Shown here one piece after another: positions 37,518-46,395 of a stretch of DNA of 64,000 bases. The position numbers and the translations under genes were made by a program. Under the pieces are notes generated by a model. That model had not been told where the DNA came from and made no database searches. It saw only the letters and a program-made list of their open reading frames with translations. This stretch comes from Brevundimonas basaltis (GTDB taxonomy: Bacteria > Pseudomonadota > Alphaproteobacteria > Caulobacterales > Caulobacteraceae): assembly GCF_014202075.1 (NCBI RefSeq), contig NZ_JACHFZ010000004.1, positions 62,001-126,000 of the forward strand. Direction: 5' to 3'. Position 1 is the stretch's first letter; every line of letters begins with the position of its first letter.

Positions 37518-38996
37518 TTAACGGCGCTGCTGCGAACGGGAGACTTGGGCCAGCACGGCCTGCAGGCGGGCGGCCGAGGGGCCGAAGCCGGACAGGGCGG
37601 AATCGATCCTCAGGGCCACGGCCTGGGCCTTGTCCTGATCCGCCACCCCCGAGACGCCGAGCGCGAAATAGCTCGACATCGCGAACTTGGCCTCGGGGCT
37701 GCCCTGACGCGCGGCTTCGTCGAACCATTTGAAGGCGCGGGCGTAGTCGGCGGGCAGGCCGATGCCCTCGGCGTACATCACCGCCAGCACCAGCTGCGCC
37801 TCGGACGAGCCGTTGACGGCGGCCAGCTGGATCGCCCGCACCCGCTCCAGATACGACAGCCGGCTTTCCATCGGATGGCCCAGCATGGCCTCCAGCGTCT
37901 CGATCTGGCGCTTCGACAGATCCTCCGGTCGCGTCGCCGCCGTCTCGGTGATGCCGAGGTAGCGAAGGGCCCGGCCGACATGGATGAACGGCAGCTCCGT
38001 CCCCATCCGGGTCAGGGCGTATTCATAGGCGTCGCCGCGCGGACGGCTCTCGTCGGAGAACGGCACGCCCGAGGCCGGCGCCTCGTTCGGGTAGAATTCG
38101 AATGGCGGCGTCCACTGCCGGGCCTTGGCCTCGACGAAACGGCTGTACTGGTCCCGCCGCGGGGCCGACTTCTCGAAATCCTTCATCAGCACATAGGCGC
38201 CGACGTCGCCGGTCTGCACCGCGAGATAGTTGTAGAGGTAGGCGTCCACGTCGTTGCGGGGGAACAGGCTGGTCGCGGCCAGATAGCCGCGCCGCCGGCG
38301 ATCGCGTTCGTCGCCGCCACCGCGTCCCCAGGCCTCGCGGGCCTCGCGGTTGTCCTCCGGCTCGCCGAAGGGGCCGTAAAGCCCGTCGTGAAGCCGCGCC
38401 AGGGTGCGGAAGCCTTCGGCGTCCTGGGTCGACAGCACATAGACGACGCGGTCGCGCACCGACTCCTGTTCTTCCCGGGTCATCTGACCCAGCTGACGAT
38501 CCAGCCGCTGGTAAGCCATATGCCGCTCGAAGGCCCGGCAGTCGTCGTATTTCGACAGCGGTCGCCAACCGCCGAAGCCGCCGCGGTCGACGCGGTTGAT
38601 CGGGGCGTAACCCTCGTCGTTGGCCAGCGCCATGGCGTACCAGGTGGCGCTCTCGATCGGGTCCTCGATGTTCTTGTCGGTGGCGCGGATGGCGGCGTAG
38701 CGTGACCCCAGCTCCAGCTGGGCGAAGAAGTCGCCGCGGAAGGCGGCCCGGCGCAGGGCGCGCAGCCCCGTCTCCTGGGCGTTGAATTCGGAACCGGTCA
38801 GCGAGGCCGGGCGCGGGCAGGCGTTGGACGCCGTATCCGTGCGCTGCCAGAATCTGAGGCCTTCGCCCCGGTCGCCGCACGAGGCCATGCCCAGCGCCGC
38901 CAGCGCCAGCGCCCCCGCGATCGCAGCGATGGCGACGGGGCCGCGCGACCGGCCGGACCGGCCATGGTCGGTCTTGTTCCCCTCGCCCTCGCCCAT
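37518..38996 (-). CDS. Sel1-repeat protein, probable lipoprotein
   Basis: A 492-residue protein. A charged leader is followed by a hydrophobic stretch and the lipobox-like LGMASC (Cys about residue 38). Two clear Sel1/TPR-like repeats sit near the C-terminus: SSEAQLVLAVMYAEGIGLPA and DYARAFKWFDEAARQGSPEA; an earlier repeat is FFAQLELGSRYAAI. The central part has no motif I recognise. Sel1 repeats mediate protein contacts in envelope and development pathways (for example PodJ in Caulobacter). ATG 38996 is used. It precedes the beta-helix gene. Confidence 0.78.
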   Translation of the reverse strand: MGEGEGNKTDHGRSGRSRGPVAIAAIAGALALAALGMASCGDRGEGLRFWQRTDTASNACPRPASLTGSEFNAQETGLRALRRAAFRGDFFAQLELGSRYAAIRATDKNIEDPIESATWYAMALANDEGYAPINRVDRGGFGGWRPLSKYDDCRAFERHMAYQRLDRQLGQMTREEQESVRDRVVYVLSTQDAEGFRTLARLHDGLYGPFGEPEDNREAREAWGRGGGDERDRRRRGYLAATSLFPRNDVDAYLYNYLAVQTGDVGAYVLMKDFEKSAPRRDQYSRFVEAKARQWTPPFEFYPNEAPASGVPFSDESRPRGDAYEYALTRMGTELPFIHVGRALRYLGITETAATRPEDLSKRQIETLEAMLGHPMESRLSYLERVRAIQLAAVNGSSEAQLVLAVMYAEGIGLPADYARAFKWFDEAARQGSPEAKFAMSSYFALGVSGVADQDKAQAVALRIDSALSGFGPSAARLQAVLAQVSRSQQRR

Positions 38997-39072
38997 GAAC
39001 CCTCGCACCACTGGAGCGGGCGTCCCCCCGGCCCACCCGTTAAGCTTTGCGCGACCGGGACAGTCCGGTCCA

Positions 39073-39095
39073 GTTAACTGTCTGTCAAGGTTAAC
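39073..39095. promoter_or_regulatory. Pair of GTTAAC sites around a -35-like TTGACA
   Basis: GTTAAC occurs at 39073-39078, as part of the 10-base palindrome CAGTTAACTG, and at 39090-39095. Between them, on the minus strand, is TTGACA (39088-39083), a consensus -35 pointing to the Sel1-repeat gene. TTAAC is the CtrA half-site, but the spacing of the two TTAA elements is 13, not 7. A regulatory region for the Sel1/beta-helix pair is likely; the binding protein is unknown. Confidence 0.35.
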
Positions 39096-39263
39096 GCTGG
39101 TTTGCGACAAAGCGTTGCCGCAGCCCGGCCGTTTTGTGTTCGCCTCCGTACTTATCTCCAATAATCAGTCGCTTGCGATTCCCCTGTCAGGCGAAAACGC
39201 CCCCCTCGCCTGTCCGGACGGGGACCCCTATATGGCTGCCGTTGCCCTTGGAGTGCCGCCTCG

Positions 39264-39758
39264 ATGTCCTACCTCGCCCGCGACGATCGCCCCGCCGACA
39301 AGGCCGCCCGCTACGCCGAGGTGGAGCAGGAGATCCTCGCCGTCCTCGACGGCGAACCGAACCTCGTGGCGCGCATGGCGACGGTGTGCTCGATGCTGGC
39401 CGACGCCTTTCCCGCCTTCTTCTGGACCGGGTTCTACGTCGTCGATCCCGACAAGGCCGCCGAACTGGTGGTGGGCCCGTATCAGGGGACCCTCGGCTGC
39501 CTGCGCATTCCCTTCGGCCGAGGGGTCTGCGGCGCGGCGGCGCGGGACCGCACGACCCAAGTCGTCGAGGACGTCCACGCCTTCCCCGGCCACATTGCCT
39601 GCGACAGCCGCTCGGCCAGCGAGATCGTCGTGCCGGTCATCGACGCCGCCGGAAACCTGATCGCCGTGTTCGACATCGACGCGACCGAAAAGGCCGCCTT
39701 CGACGCCGTCGACGCCGGGGCGCTCGAGCGACTGCTCGGCCGGGTGTTCGCGGCCTGA
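39264..39758 (+). CDS. msrC: Free methionine-(R)-sulfoxide reductase (GAF domain)
   Basis: A 164-residue GAF-domain enzyme that reduces free Met-R-sulfoxide. FFWTGFYVVDPDKAAELVVG, GPYQGTLGCLRIPFGRGVCG and DVHAFPGHIACDSRSASEIV carry the three family cysteines, here Cys79, Cys89 and Cys113, all present. The close match to YebR/MsrC over the full length makes the function more secure than for generic GAF proteins. It is 37 bases upstream of an SDR gene on the same strand. Confidence 0.92.
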   Translation: MSYLARDDRPADKAARYAEVEQEILAVLDGEPNLVARMATVCSMLADAFPAFFWTGFYVVDPDKAAELVVGPYQGTLGCLRIPFGRGVCGAAARDRTTQVVEDVHAFPGHIACDSRSASEIVVPVIDAAGNLIAVFDIDATEKAAFDAVDAGALERLLGRVFAA

Positions 39759-39795
39759 TCATCTGCTAAGCCGTCCGCCACACAGGGAGGATGTC

Positions 39796-40473
39796 ATGTC
39801 GGATCGGGTCATCGCCATCACCGGCGGCCACGGCGTGCTCGGCCGCGCCGTTCTCGAGGCGGCCGTGGCCGAAGGTCTGGGCGTCGCCGTCATCGATCAC
39901 GCCCGGGGCCGGTCCGTGCCGGACGGCGTGCTCGAGCTGGCCGCCGTCGACCTCACCGACGGCGCCGCGGCCGACAGGGCGGTGAGCGCCGTGATCGAGC
40001 GCTTCGGTCGGCTGGACGCCCTGCTCAACATCGCCGGCGGCTTCGTCTGGCAGACGACCGACGACGCCGAGCCCGCCTGGGACCGGATGTACGCCCTCAA
40101 TGTGAAGACCGCCCTCAACGCCGCCCGCGCCGCCCTGCCGGCGCTGAAACGCTCGGACGAGGGTCGCATCGTCAACGTCGGCGCCGCCGGAGCGCTGAAG
40201 AGCGCGGCGGGCATGGGCGCCTACGCCGCCGCCAAGTCCGGCGTCCACCGACTGACCGAGAGCCTCGCCGAAGAGCTGAAATCGACCTCCGTCACGGTCA
40301 ACGCCGTCCTGCCGTCCATCCTCGACACCGAACAGAACCGCATGGACATGCCCGACGCCGACCCCGCGACATGGGTCCAGCCCGCCGACCTCGCCCGCGT
40401 CATCCTGTTCCTCGCCTCGCCGGAGAGCCGCGCCATGACCGGGGCCCTGATCCCGGTCACGGGCCGGGTCTGA
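39796..40473 (+). CDS. SDR family oxidoreductase
   Basis: A 225-residue short-chain dehydrogenase. ITGGHGVLGRAV (8-19) is the dinucleotide-binding TGxxxGxG motif, NIAGG the structural motif, and Tyr143-x3-Lys147 in MGAYAAAKSG the catalytic pair. The usual catalytic Ser is replaced in IVNVGAAGAL, as in dihydropteridine-reductase-like SDRs. Substrate unknown. Its stop shares one base with the next ATG (TGATG), coupling it to the CitE-like lyase. Confidence 0.9.
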   Translation: MSDRVIAITGGHGVLGRAVLEAAVAEGLGVAVIDHARGRSVPDGVLELAAVDLTDGAAADRAVSAVIERFGRLDALLNIAGGFVWQTTDDAEPAWDRMYALNVKTALNAARAALPALKRSDEGRIVNVGAAGALKSAAGMGAYAAAKSGVHRLTESLAEELKSTSVTVNAVLPSILDTEQNRMDMPDADPATWVQPADLARVILFLASPESRAMTGALIPVTGRV

Positions 40474-41330
40474 TGGATCTGTTCCGCTCGGTCCTCTACC
40501 TCCCCGCCAGCAATGCCCGGGCGATCGAGAAGGCGCGCGGCCTCGATTGCGACGCCGTGATCCTCGATCTGGAGGACGCCGTCGCGCCGGACGCCAAGAC
40601 CGAAGCCCGCGCCGCCGCCGTCGAGGCGCTTTCGGCCGGCGGCTTCCGTCCCCGCGTCGGGGTGCGCGTCAACGGTCTCGACACCGCATGGGGCGCCGAC
40701 GACCTCACGGCCCTGTCCGGCCTGCAACCCGCCTTCGTGGTCGCGCCCAAGATCGAAAGCCCCGAGGCCGTGCGCGCCGTCGCCGACCGCCTGTCCGACG
40801 GCGTCGCCATGTGGATCATGATCGAGACCCCCCTGGCCGTCCTGCGCCTTGACCGGATCGCCGGCGCGGGCGCCCCGCTGGCCGCGCTGATGCTGGGCCT
40901 CAACGATTTCGGCGAGCAGATGAATCTGGTGCCGGGCCCCGACCGCGATCCGCTCAAGCCCTGGCTGGCCGCCCTTGTCGCCGCCGCGCGCGGGCACGGC
41001 CTGTTGGCCATCGACGGCGTCGTCAACGCCACCGACGACGCCGATCAGCTCGAGGCCGAATGCCGCCAGGGCCGCGCTTTCGGCTTCGACGGCAAGAGCC
41101 TGATCCATCCGAACCAGATCGCCGCCGCCAACGCCGCCTTCTCCCCCTCGCCGGAAGAAGTGGCGAGGGCCCGCGAGATCGTCGCCGCCTTCGCCGCGGC
41201 CGGGGCCGAGGGCAAGGGCGCCATTCGCGTCGGCTACCGCATGGTCGAGCGCCTGCACCTCGACGCCGCTCACCGTCTGCTGGCCCGGCACGACGCCGCC
41301 TCGACCCCGCCACAGGACACGCCTATCTAG
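40473..41330 (+). CDS. CoA ester lyase, CitE/HpcH-HpaI family
   Basis: A 285-residue TIM-barrel lyase. FRSVLYLPASNARAIEKARG, AVILDLEDAVAPDAKTEAR, GVRVNGLDTAWGADDL, WIMIETPLAVLRLD and the GFDGKSLIHPNQIAAANAAF segment are CitE-like signatures with the acidic Mg ligands (Glu, Asp). Likely substrates are malyl-CoA, citramalyl-CoA or similar thioesters. No citD or citF lies nearby, so it is not a citrate lyase subunit. Translationally coupled to the SDR gene. Confidence 0.88.
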   Translation: MDLFRSVLYLPASNARAIEKARGLDCDAVILDLEDAVAPDAKTEARAAAVEALSAGGFRPRVGVRVNGLDTAWGADDLTALSGLQPAFVVAPKIESPEAVRAVADRLSDGVAMWIMIETPLAVLRLDRIAGAGAPLAALMLGLNDFGEQMNLVPGPDRDPLKPWLAALVAAARGHGLLAIDGVVNATDDADQLEAECRQGRAFGFDGKSLIHPNQIAAANAAFSPSPEEVARAREIVAAFAAAGAEGKGAIRVGYRMVERLHLDAAHRLLARHDAASTPPQDTPI

Positions 41331-41405
41331 TCCGTCCAGAAACAGAACCCAGCGGGCCCTCAAACAGCGAGCGGCCGCGCCCCGAGCGACAGGGCTCCCT
41401 CTTCC

Positions 41406-42548
41406 ATGACCACCGCCGTCATCGCCGCCACCGGCCTGTTCACGCCGGAGCATTCCATCTCCAACGAGGAACTGGTCGCCGCCTACAACGCCTTCGCCGA
41501 GCGCTTCAACGAACAGCACGCCGCCGGCATCGCCGCCGGCGACCTGGAGGCCCTGACACCCTCTTCCGTGGAGTTCATCGAGAAGGCCTCGGGCATCAAG
41601 TCCCGCTTCGTCATCGACAAGGCCGGGGTGCTCGACCCGACCCGCATGGTCCCGAACATCCCCGAGCGATCCAACGACGAGTTGTCGGTTCTCGCCGAAA
41701 TGGCCGTGAAGGCCGCGCAGGACGCCATCGCCGCCTGGGGCAAGCCGGTTTCGGAGATCGGCGCCGTTCTCTGCGCCGCCTCCAACATGCAGCGCCCCTA
41801 CCCCGCCATGGCCATCGAGGTGCAGCAGGCTCTGGGCATCGACGGCTTCGCCTTCGACATGAACGTGGCCTGCTCCTCGGCCACCTTCGGCATCAAGACC
41901 GCCGCCGACTTCATCGCCTCGGGTTCGGTCAAGGCGGTGTTGATGGTCAATCCGGAGATCTGCTCGGCCCACCTGAACTTCAGGGACCGCGACAGCCACT
42001 TCATCTTCGGCGATGTCGCCACCGCCGTCATCGTCGAGGCCTCGGACCAGGCCGGCCCCGGCGGCTGGGACGTGCTCGGCACGCGGCTGAAGACGGTGAT
42101 GTCGAACAACATCCGCAATAATTTCGGCTTCCTGAACAAGGCCGCCCTGCCGACGGGCGAGGTCGAATCCGTTCCCGCCAACGGCCTGACCGACAAGATG
42201 TTCGTCCAGCAGGGCCGCAAGGTGTTCAAGGACGTGGTGCCGATGGTCTCGGACATGATCGTCGACCACGCCGCCGATCTCGGCCTCGACCCGGCCGCCC
42301 TGAAGCGGCTGTGGCTGCACCAGGCCAACATCAACATGAACCAGTTCATCGGTCGCAAGGTGCTGGGCCGCGAGCCATCGCCGGACGAGAACGTCATCAT
42401 CCTTGACGACTACGCCAACACCTCCTCGGCCGGCTCGATCATCGCCTTCCACCTGCACCAGGACGGCCTCGCCCCCGGCGACACAGGCCTGATCTGCAGC
42501 TTCGGCGCGGGCTATTCGGCCGGCACGGTGTTCGTGCGCAAACGGTGA
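41406..42548 (+). CDS. Beta-ketoacyl-ACP synthase III (long FabH-like)
   Basis: A 380-residue thiolase-fold enzyme. The Cys-His-Asn triad is visible: Cys in AFDMNVACSSATFG (about 156), His in LWLHQANINMNQFIG (about 301) and Asn in LDDYANTSSAGSI (about 337). It is longer than canonical FabH (about 320), with an insertion near AFAERFNEQHAAGIAAGDLE, resembling the Pseudomonas PA3286-type synthases that condense medium-chain acyl-CoA rather than acetyl-CoA. Substrate remains inference. Separate from fab operons. Confidence 0.88.
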   Translation: MTTAVIAATGLFTPEHSISNEELVAAYNAFAERFNEQHAAGIAAGDLEALTPSSVEFIEKASGIKSRFVIDKAGVLDPTRMVPNIPERSNDELSVLAEMAVKAAQDAIAAWGKPVSEIGAVLCAASNMQRPYPAMAIEVQQALGIDGFAFDMNVACSSATFGIKTAADFIASGSVKAVLMVNPEICSAHLNFRDRDSHFIFGDVATAVIVEASDQAGPGGWDVLGTRLKTVMSNNIRNNFGFLNKAALPTGEVESVPANGLTDKMFVQQGRKVFKDVVPMVSDMIVDHAADLGLDPAALKRLWLHQANINMNQFIGRKVLGREPSPDENVIILDDYANTSSAGSIIAFHLHQDGLAPGDTGLICSFGAGYSAGTVFVRKR

Positions 42549-42560
42549 TGGACCGAGGCG

Positions 42561-42950
42561 CTACGCCGCCGCCACCGCCTCGATCTCGACCAGCCAGGCC
42601 TCGTCGAAGATGCCGGTGACGATCACGGTCAGGGCGGGCTGCCGCCCGGCCAGCCGCCGCACCCGGACTTCGCGGTTCTCGAGGGCGTAGCGGCGGTCCG
42701 ACAGAAAGGTCGTCACCTTGACCAGATTGTCGAGGGTCATCCCGGCGGCGGCCAACTGGGTCTCGATATTGTCCCAGACCTGGTCGCACTGGCCGGTGAA
42801 GTCGGCGGCCAGCGAGCCGTCGGGCGCGACCGGAATCTGGCCGGACAGGTAGAGCCAGCGGTCCGGGCTCGCCACTTCCACCGCCTGCGGATATGCGCCC
42901 TCGACCGGCGGCGAGCCGTCGCCGGTCAGGGGCCGTATCCGGGCTGTCAC
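42561..42950 (-). CDS. RidA/YjgF family protein
   Basis: A 129-residue RidA-fold protein starting at GTG 42950, which overlaps the stop of the upstream M28 peptidase (GTGA). WLYLSGQIPVAPDGSLAADF, QCDQVWDNIETQLAAAGMTL and DNLVKVTTFLSDRRYALENR match the family. The C-terminal VIVTGIFDEAWLVEIEAVAA lacks the usual Arg-Val-Glu order of imine/enamine deaminases (the expected Arg is not seen), so activity is uncertain. Co-translated with a metallopeptidase. Confidence 0.85.
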   Translation of the reverse strand: MTARIRPLTGDGSPPVEGAYPQAVEVASPDRWLYLSGQIPVAPDGSLAADFTGQCDQVWDNIETQLAAAGMTLDNLVKVTTFLSDRRYALENREVRVRRLAGRQPALTVIVTGIFDEAWLVEIEAVAAA

Positions 42951-44575
42951 TGGCGCGCGGCGTCCGAGCGCGCGCGCACCTGGGCGAACTCCGACGTCGG
43001 CTTCCAGCCCGGCCAGTCTTCGCTGTTCGCGAGGTCCAGACCCAAGTGGTACAGCAGGGTCAGGTTTTCGGTCGCCGAGGTCAGGTCCCAGTCCGCCGAC
43101 CATTCGTCCGACGGCTTGTGATAGTCGGCCCCGAATTTAGCCTTCCACGCCGCCTCGCCCGCCTCCCGGCCGCCCTCGACCCAGTCCCAGCCGTGCCACG
43201 GCATGATGGCCGGCACGCCCGCGCGGGCGAAGGGGAAGTGGTCGGAGCGGTAGTAGAAGCCCTGCTCCGGCATGCCGTCGTCCGAGACATAGCGGCCCAG
43301 CGGCTCGGCCAGCGCCTGCAGCCGGTCTTCCAGATCGTTCTGTCCCTTGCCGAAGATCGGGATGTCCTTCGTCGAACCCGACAGCGGCAGCATGTCGATG
43401 TTGATGTCGGCGACCGTCGTCTCCAGCGGCCAGACCGGATCGGCGGCGTAGCCATAGGCCCCCAGCAGCCCCATCTCCTCGGCCGCCATATGGGCGAAGA
43501 CGATCGAGCGTTCGGGCCGCGGGGCGCGGCTGATCTGGCGGGCCATCTCGACCACGCCGGCGGTGCCCGAAGCATTGTCCCAGGCGCCGTTGAAAATCTT
43601 GTCGTCGCCGGGGGTTTCCGGGTGCTGGGCCTCGCCGCCGACGTGATCCCAGTGGGCCGAATAGACGATGGTCTCGTGCGGCCGCTGGGTCCCCGGAATG
43701 CGGGCCAGCAGATTGTGGGTGACCAGGGTTTCGCTGGTCTCCGCCGTCTCAACCGACAGGGTGACGCCGTTCAGCGGCACGGCCTTGAAGGCGCCGGACC
43801 CGATCCGGCCAAGGGCGGTGACGTCGAGGCCGGCGGCGGCGGCCCATTGCGCGGCGACGTCGTGGTTGATGGCCATCGAGAATTCAAGATCGGCGGCGCC
43901 CGGCGTCAGGGTCCGGGTGCGGTTCGAGAACCGGGCCGCGCGCTGCCACATCGGCGAATCCGCCGGCTGCGGCACCAGGGTGACGATGCCGACCGCGCCG
44001 CGGCGGAAGGCCTCGTCGGCCTTGTAGGCCCCGGACTCGTAATTGGTGCTGTATTCGCCGTTGAACAGCTCACCGTCCGGCTCGCCGCCCATCACCACCA
44101 CGACCTTGCCGCGCACGTCGATGTCGCCGTAGTCGTCCCAGTTCCGCTCGGGCGCCGTGATGCCGTAACCGGCGAAGACCAGCGGCGCGCCGGCGATCGA
44201 GGCGCGACCGTCGTTGCTGACGGCGCGCAGGGTGACGTCGCTGCCGACGGCCAGCGGATGGCTGACGCCGTCCGGCCCGGTCCAGCTGGCGCTGGCGGCC
44301 CCTTCGACCGGGGTGAACCGCTTCAGATGCACCGCCTGCAGCCACTGGCCGTTCGGCCCGCCGGGCTGCAGCCCCATGGACTCGTACTGCGTCTGCAGCC
44401 AGGCCAGCGTCATCCGCTCGCCCTCGGTGCCGGGGTAGCGGCCCTGGAATTCGTCGGCGCTGATGGTGCGGATGTCGTTGCTGATCCGCTCGGCCGAAAA
44501 GTCCTGCGCCATGGCCGATCCGGCGGCGAACAACAGCGCGGCGGCGGCGACGCCGCTGGTGAGTGCGCGAAACAT
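42947..44575 (-). CDS. Exported M28 family metallopeptidase
   Basis: About 542 residues with a signal peptide (MFRALTSGVAAAALLFAAGSAMAQ). A PA-type insert lies around residues 120-220 and the M28 catalytic domain at 290-500: SAHWDHVG (zinc His, Asp), NGAWDNASG (bridging Asp), MAAEEMGLLGA (general-base Glu and ligand Glu), DINIDM (Asp) and YYRSDHFPFARAGVP (His). All five zinc ligands are present. ATG 44575 has GGAG nine bases upstream; an ATG five codons earlier is possible. A paralogue follows at 44666-46324. Confidence 0.9.
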   Translation of the reverse strand: MFRALTSGVAAAALLFAAGSAMAQDFSAERISNDIRTISADEFQGRYPGTEGERMTLAWLQTQYESMGLQPGGPNGQWLQAVHLKRFTPVEGAASASWTGPDGVSHPLAVGSDVTLRAVSNDGRASIAGAPLVFAGYGITAPERNWDDYGDIDVRGKVVVVMGGEPDGELFNGEYSTNYESGAYKADEAFRRGAVGIVTLVPQPADSPMWQRAARFSNRTRTLTPGAADLEFSMAINHDVAAQWAAAAGLDVTALGRIGSGAFKAVPLNGVTLSVETAETSETLVTHNLLARIPGTQRPHETIVYSAHWDHVGGEAQHPETPGDDKIFNGAWDNASGTAGVVEMARQISRAPRPERSIVFAHMAAEEMGLLGAYGYAADPVWPLETTVADINIDMLPLSGSTKDIPIFGKGQNDLEDRLQALAEPLGRYVSDDGMPEQGFYYRSDHFPFARAGVPAIMPWHGWDWVEGGREAGEAAWKAKFGADYHKPSDEWSADWDLTSATENLTLLYHLGLDLANSEDWPGWKPTSEFAQVRARSDAARQ

Positions 44576-44665
44576 GCAGGAAGGCTCCATCCCTATTTTG
44601 GACGCACTCTAGGGCGGCCCCGAAGGACCGCCCGTTAAGTTTTCGTCATGTGCTGCGTCGGCGGC

Positions 44666-46324
44666 TCAGTCCCGCGCGGCGGCGCTGGCGGCGCGGGCGG
44701 GCCCGAACTCCGAGCCCGGCTTCCAGCCCGGCCAGTCGCGGCTGTTGGCCAAGTCGCGACCGATCCACAGGGCCACTTCCATGTCCTCGATCTGGCCGCC
44801 CAGATCCCAGTCGGCCGACCATTCGTCGTCGGCCTGGTGGTAGCGTTTGGCGCCGTATTCGTCGCGGGCGGCCTCGCGCGGTCCGACCGGCGGGTCGCGG
44901 AATTCGCCGCTGCCCTCGGCGTAGGCCATGGGCACGCCGCGCTTGGCCAGCGGGAAGTGATCGCTGCGGAAATAGCTGCCGGCGGCCGGGTTGGCGTCGG
45001 GCGCGATGGCGCGGCCCTGACGGGCGGCGGCGGCGGCCAGCCGCTCGTCCAGCTCCGACTGGCCGTAGCCGACCACGCCCAGATCGGCGACGCGGCCATA
45101 GACGTTCATGGCGTCCATGTTGAACCCCGCCACCGTCTTCTCGAGCGAGTAGATCGGATTGGCGGCGTAGAATTCAGACCCCAGCAGGCCGCTTTCCTCG
45201 GCGGTGAAGCTGATCATCACGATCGACCGCTCCGGTCGCGGGCCGGCGGCCCAGACCCGGGCCAGCTCCAGCAGGGCGGCGGTGCCGGTGGCGTTGTCGA
45301 CCGCGCCGTTGAAGATGGCGTCGCCGTTGGCGTCGGGCTCGCCCACGCCGATGTGATCCCAGTGGGCGGTGTAGAGGATGGTCTCGTCCGGGTGCGTCGT
45401 GCCCGGCAGGCGGGCCAGCACGTTCTGCGTCGTCACCTGGCTGGTGGCCACGTCGAACATGCCGCTGAAGCTCGCGCCCGGCAGCGTCACGGGGCGGAAG
45501 TCGCGGCTGCGCGCCTGCGTCTTCAGCGCCTCGAAATCGAGCCCCGCCTTGCGGAACAGATCGACCGCGACGTCGCGCTGGATCCAGCTCTCCATCTTGA
45601 CCCGTTCCGAGGCGGCGTTCTGGCGCACGATATCGAACTGCGGCCCCGACCAGCTGTTGGCCACCGTGGGCCAGCCGTAGGACGCCGGCGCGGTCTCGTG
45701 GACGATGATGACGCCCGCCGCGCCCTGCCGCGCCGCCTCCTCGTATTTGTAGGTCCAGCGGCCGTAGTAGGTCATGGCCCGGCCGTTGAAGGTGTTCAGC
45801 TCCGGCTGTTCGAAGTCGGCGTCATTGACCAGCACGACAATGATCTTGCCGCGCACGTCGACGTCCTTGAAGTCGTCCCAGTTCCGCTCGGGCGCCTTGA
45901 TGCCGTAGCCGACGAAGACCAGCGGCGTGTCGGTCAGCATCACATGCCGACCCGGCAGCCGGGTCGAGATCACGATCTCCTGCCCCGGGGTCAGGCGCAT
46001 GGTCTCCCCGCCGACCTTGAAAGCCGCCTGCGCATCCGAAACGCTGAACCGGTTCAGGGTCACGTCCTGGGTCCAGCCGCCGTTCTCGCCGCCCGGCTGG
46101 AAGCCGGCGGCGGCGTACTGCTCCGTGAGATAGGCGACCGTCTTCGTCTCGCCCGCCGTGCCGATGCCCCGGCCCTCGAAGCTGTCATCGGACAGCACCC
46201 GCGCATGCTCCGACAGCCGCGCGGCGTCGAAACCGATGGGCGCCGGCGGCGCGGCGCCCGTGCTGGCGCAGGCGGAGATCAGGGCGCCGGCGGCGAGCGC
46301 GGCGGCGGTGGACAGGAGACGCAT
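44666..46324 (-). CDS. M28 family metallopeptidase, lipoprotein
   Basis: A 552-residue paralogue of the neighbouring peptidase. The N-terminus MRLLSTAAALAAGALISACA has a lipobox (LISAC), so it should be membrane anchored. The PA-like insert is around 130-260 and the catalytic domain has TAHWDHIG, NGAVDNATG, FTAEESGLLGS, FNMDAM and YFRSDHFPLAKRGVP. The C-terminal WSADWDLGGQIEDMEVALW matches WSADWDLTSATENLTLLYHL in the paralogue. It ends 90 bases upstream of the other gene; together they look like a tandem duplication with one secreted and one anchored copy. Confidence 0.9.
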   Translation of the reverse strand: MRLLSTAAALAAGALISACASTGAAPPAPIGFDAARLSEHARVLSDDSFEGRGIGTAGETKTVAYLTEQYAAAGFQPGGENGGWTQDVTLNRFSVSDAQAAFKVGGETMRLTPGQEIVISTRLPGRHVMLTDTPLVFVGYGIKAPERNWDDFKDVDVRGKIIVVLVNDADFEQPELNTFNGRAMTYYGRWTYKYEEAARQGAAGVIIVHETAPASYGWPTVANSWSGPQFDIVRQNAASERVKMESWIQRDVAVDLFRKAGLDFEALKTQARSRDFRPVTLPGASFSGMFDVATSQVTTQNVLARLPGTTHPDETILYTAHWDHIGVGEPDANGDAIFNGAVDNATGTAALLELARVWAAGPRPERSIVMISFTAEESGLLGSEFYAANPIYSLEKTVAGFNMDAMNVYGRVADLGVVGYGQSELDERLAAAAARQGRAIAPDANPAAGSYFRSDHFPLAKRGVPMAYAEGSGEFRDPPVGPREAARDEYGAKRYHQADDEWSADWDLGGQIEDMEVALWIGRDLANSRDWPGWKPGSEFGPARAASAAARD

Positions 46325-46395
46325 GGACGAAACACCCTCAGCCTTGAACAGGCCGCGACCCTAGTGCGCGCCCGCCGGGCTGTCGATGCGCCGCC

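Noticed and set aside
36864..38705. 613-codon plus-strand frame over the beta-helix and Sel1 genes
   Set aside because: Antisense to two genes with signal peptides and repeat structure; its own translation is arginine/glycine-rich without motifs.
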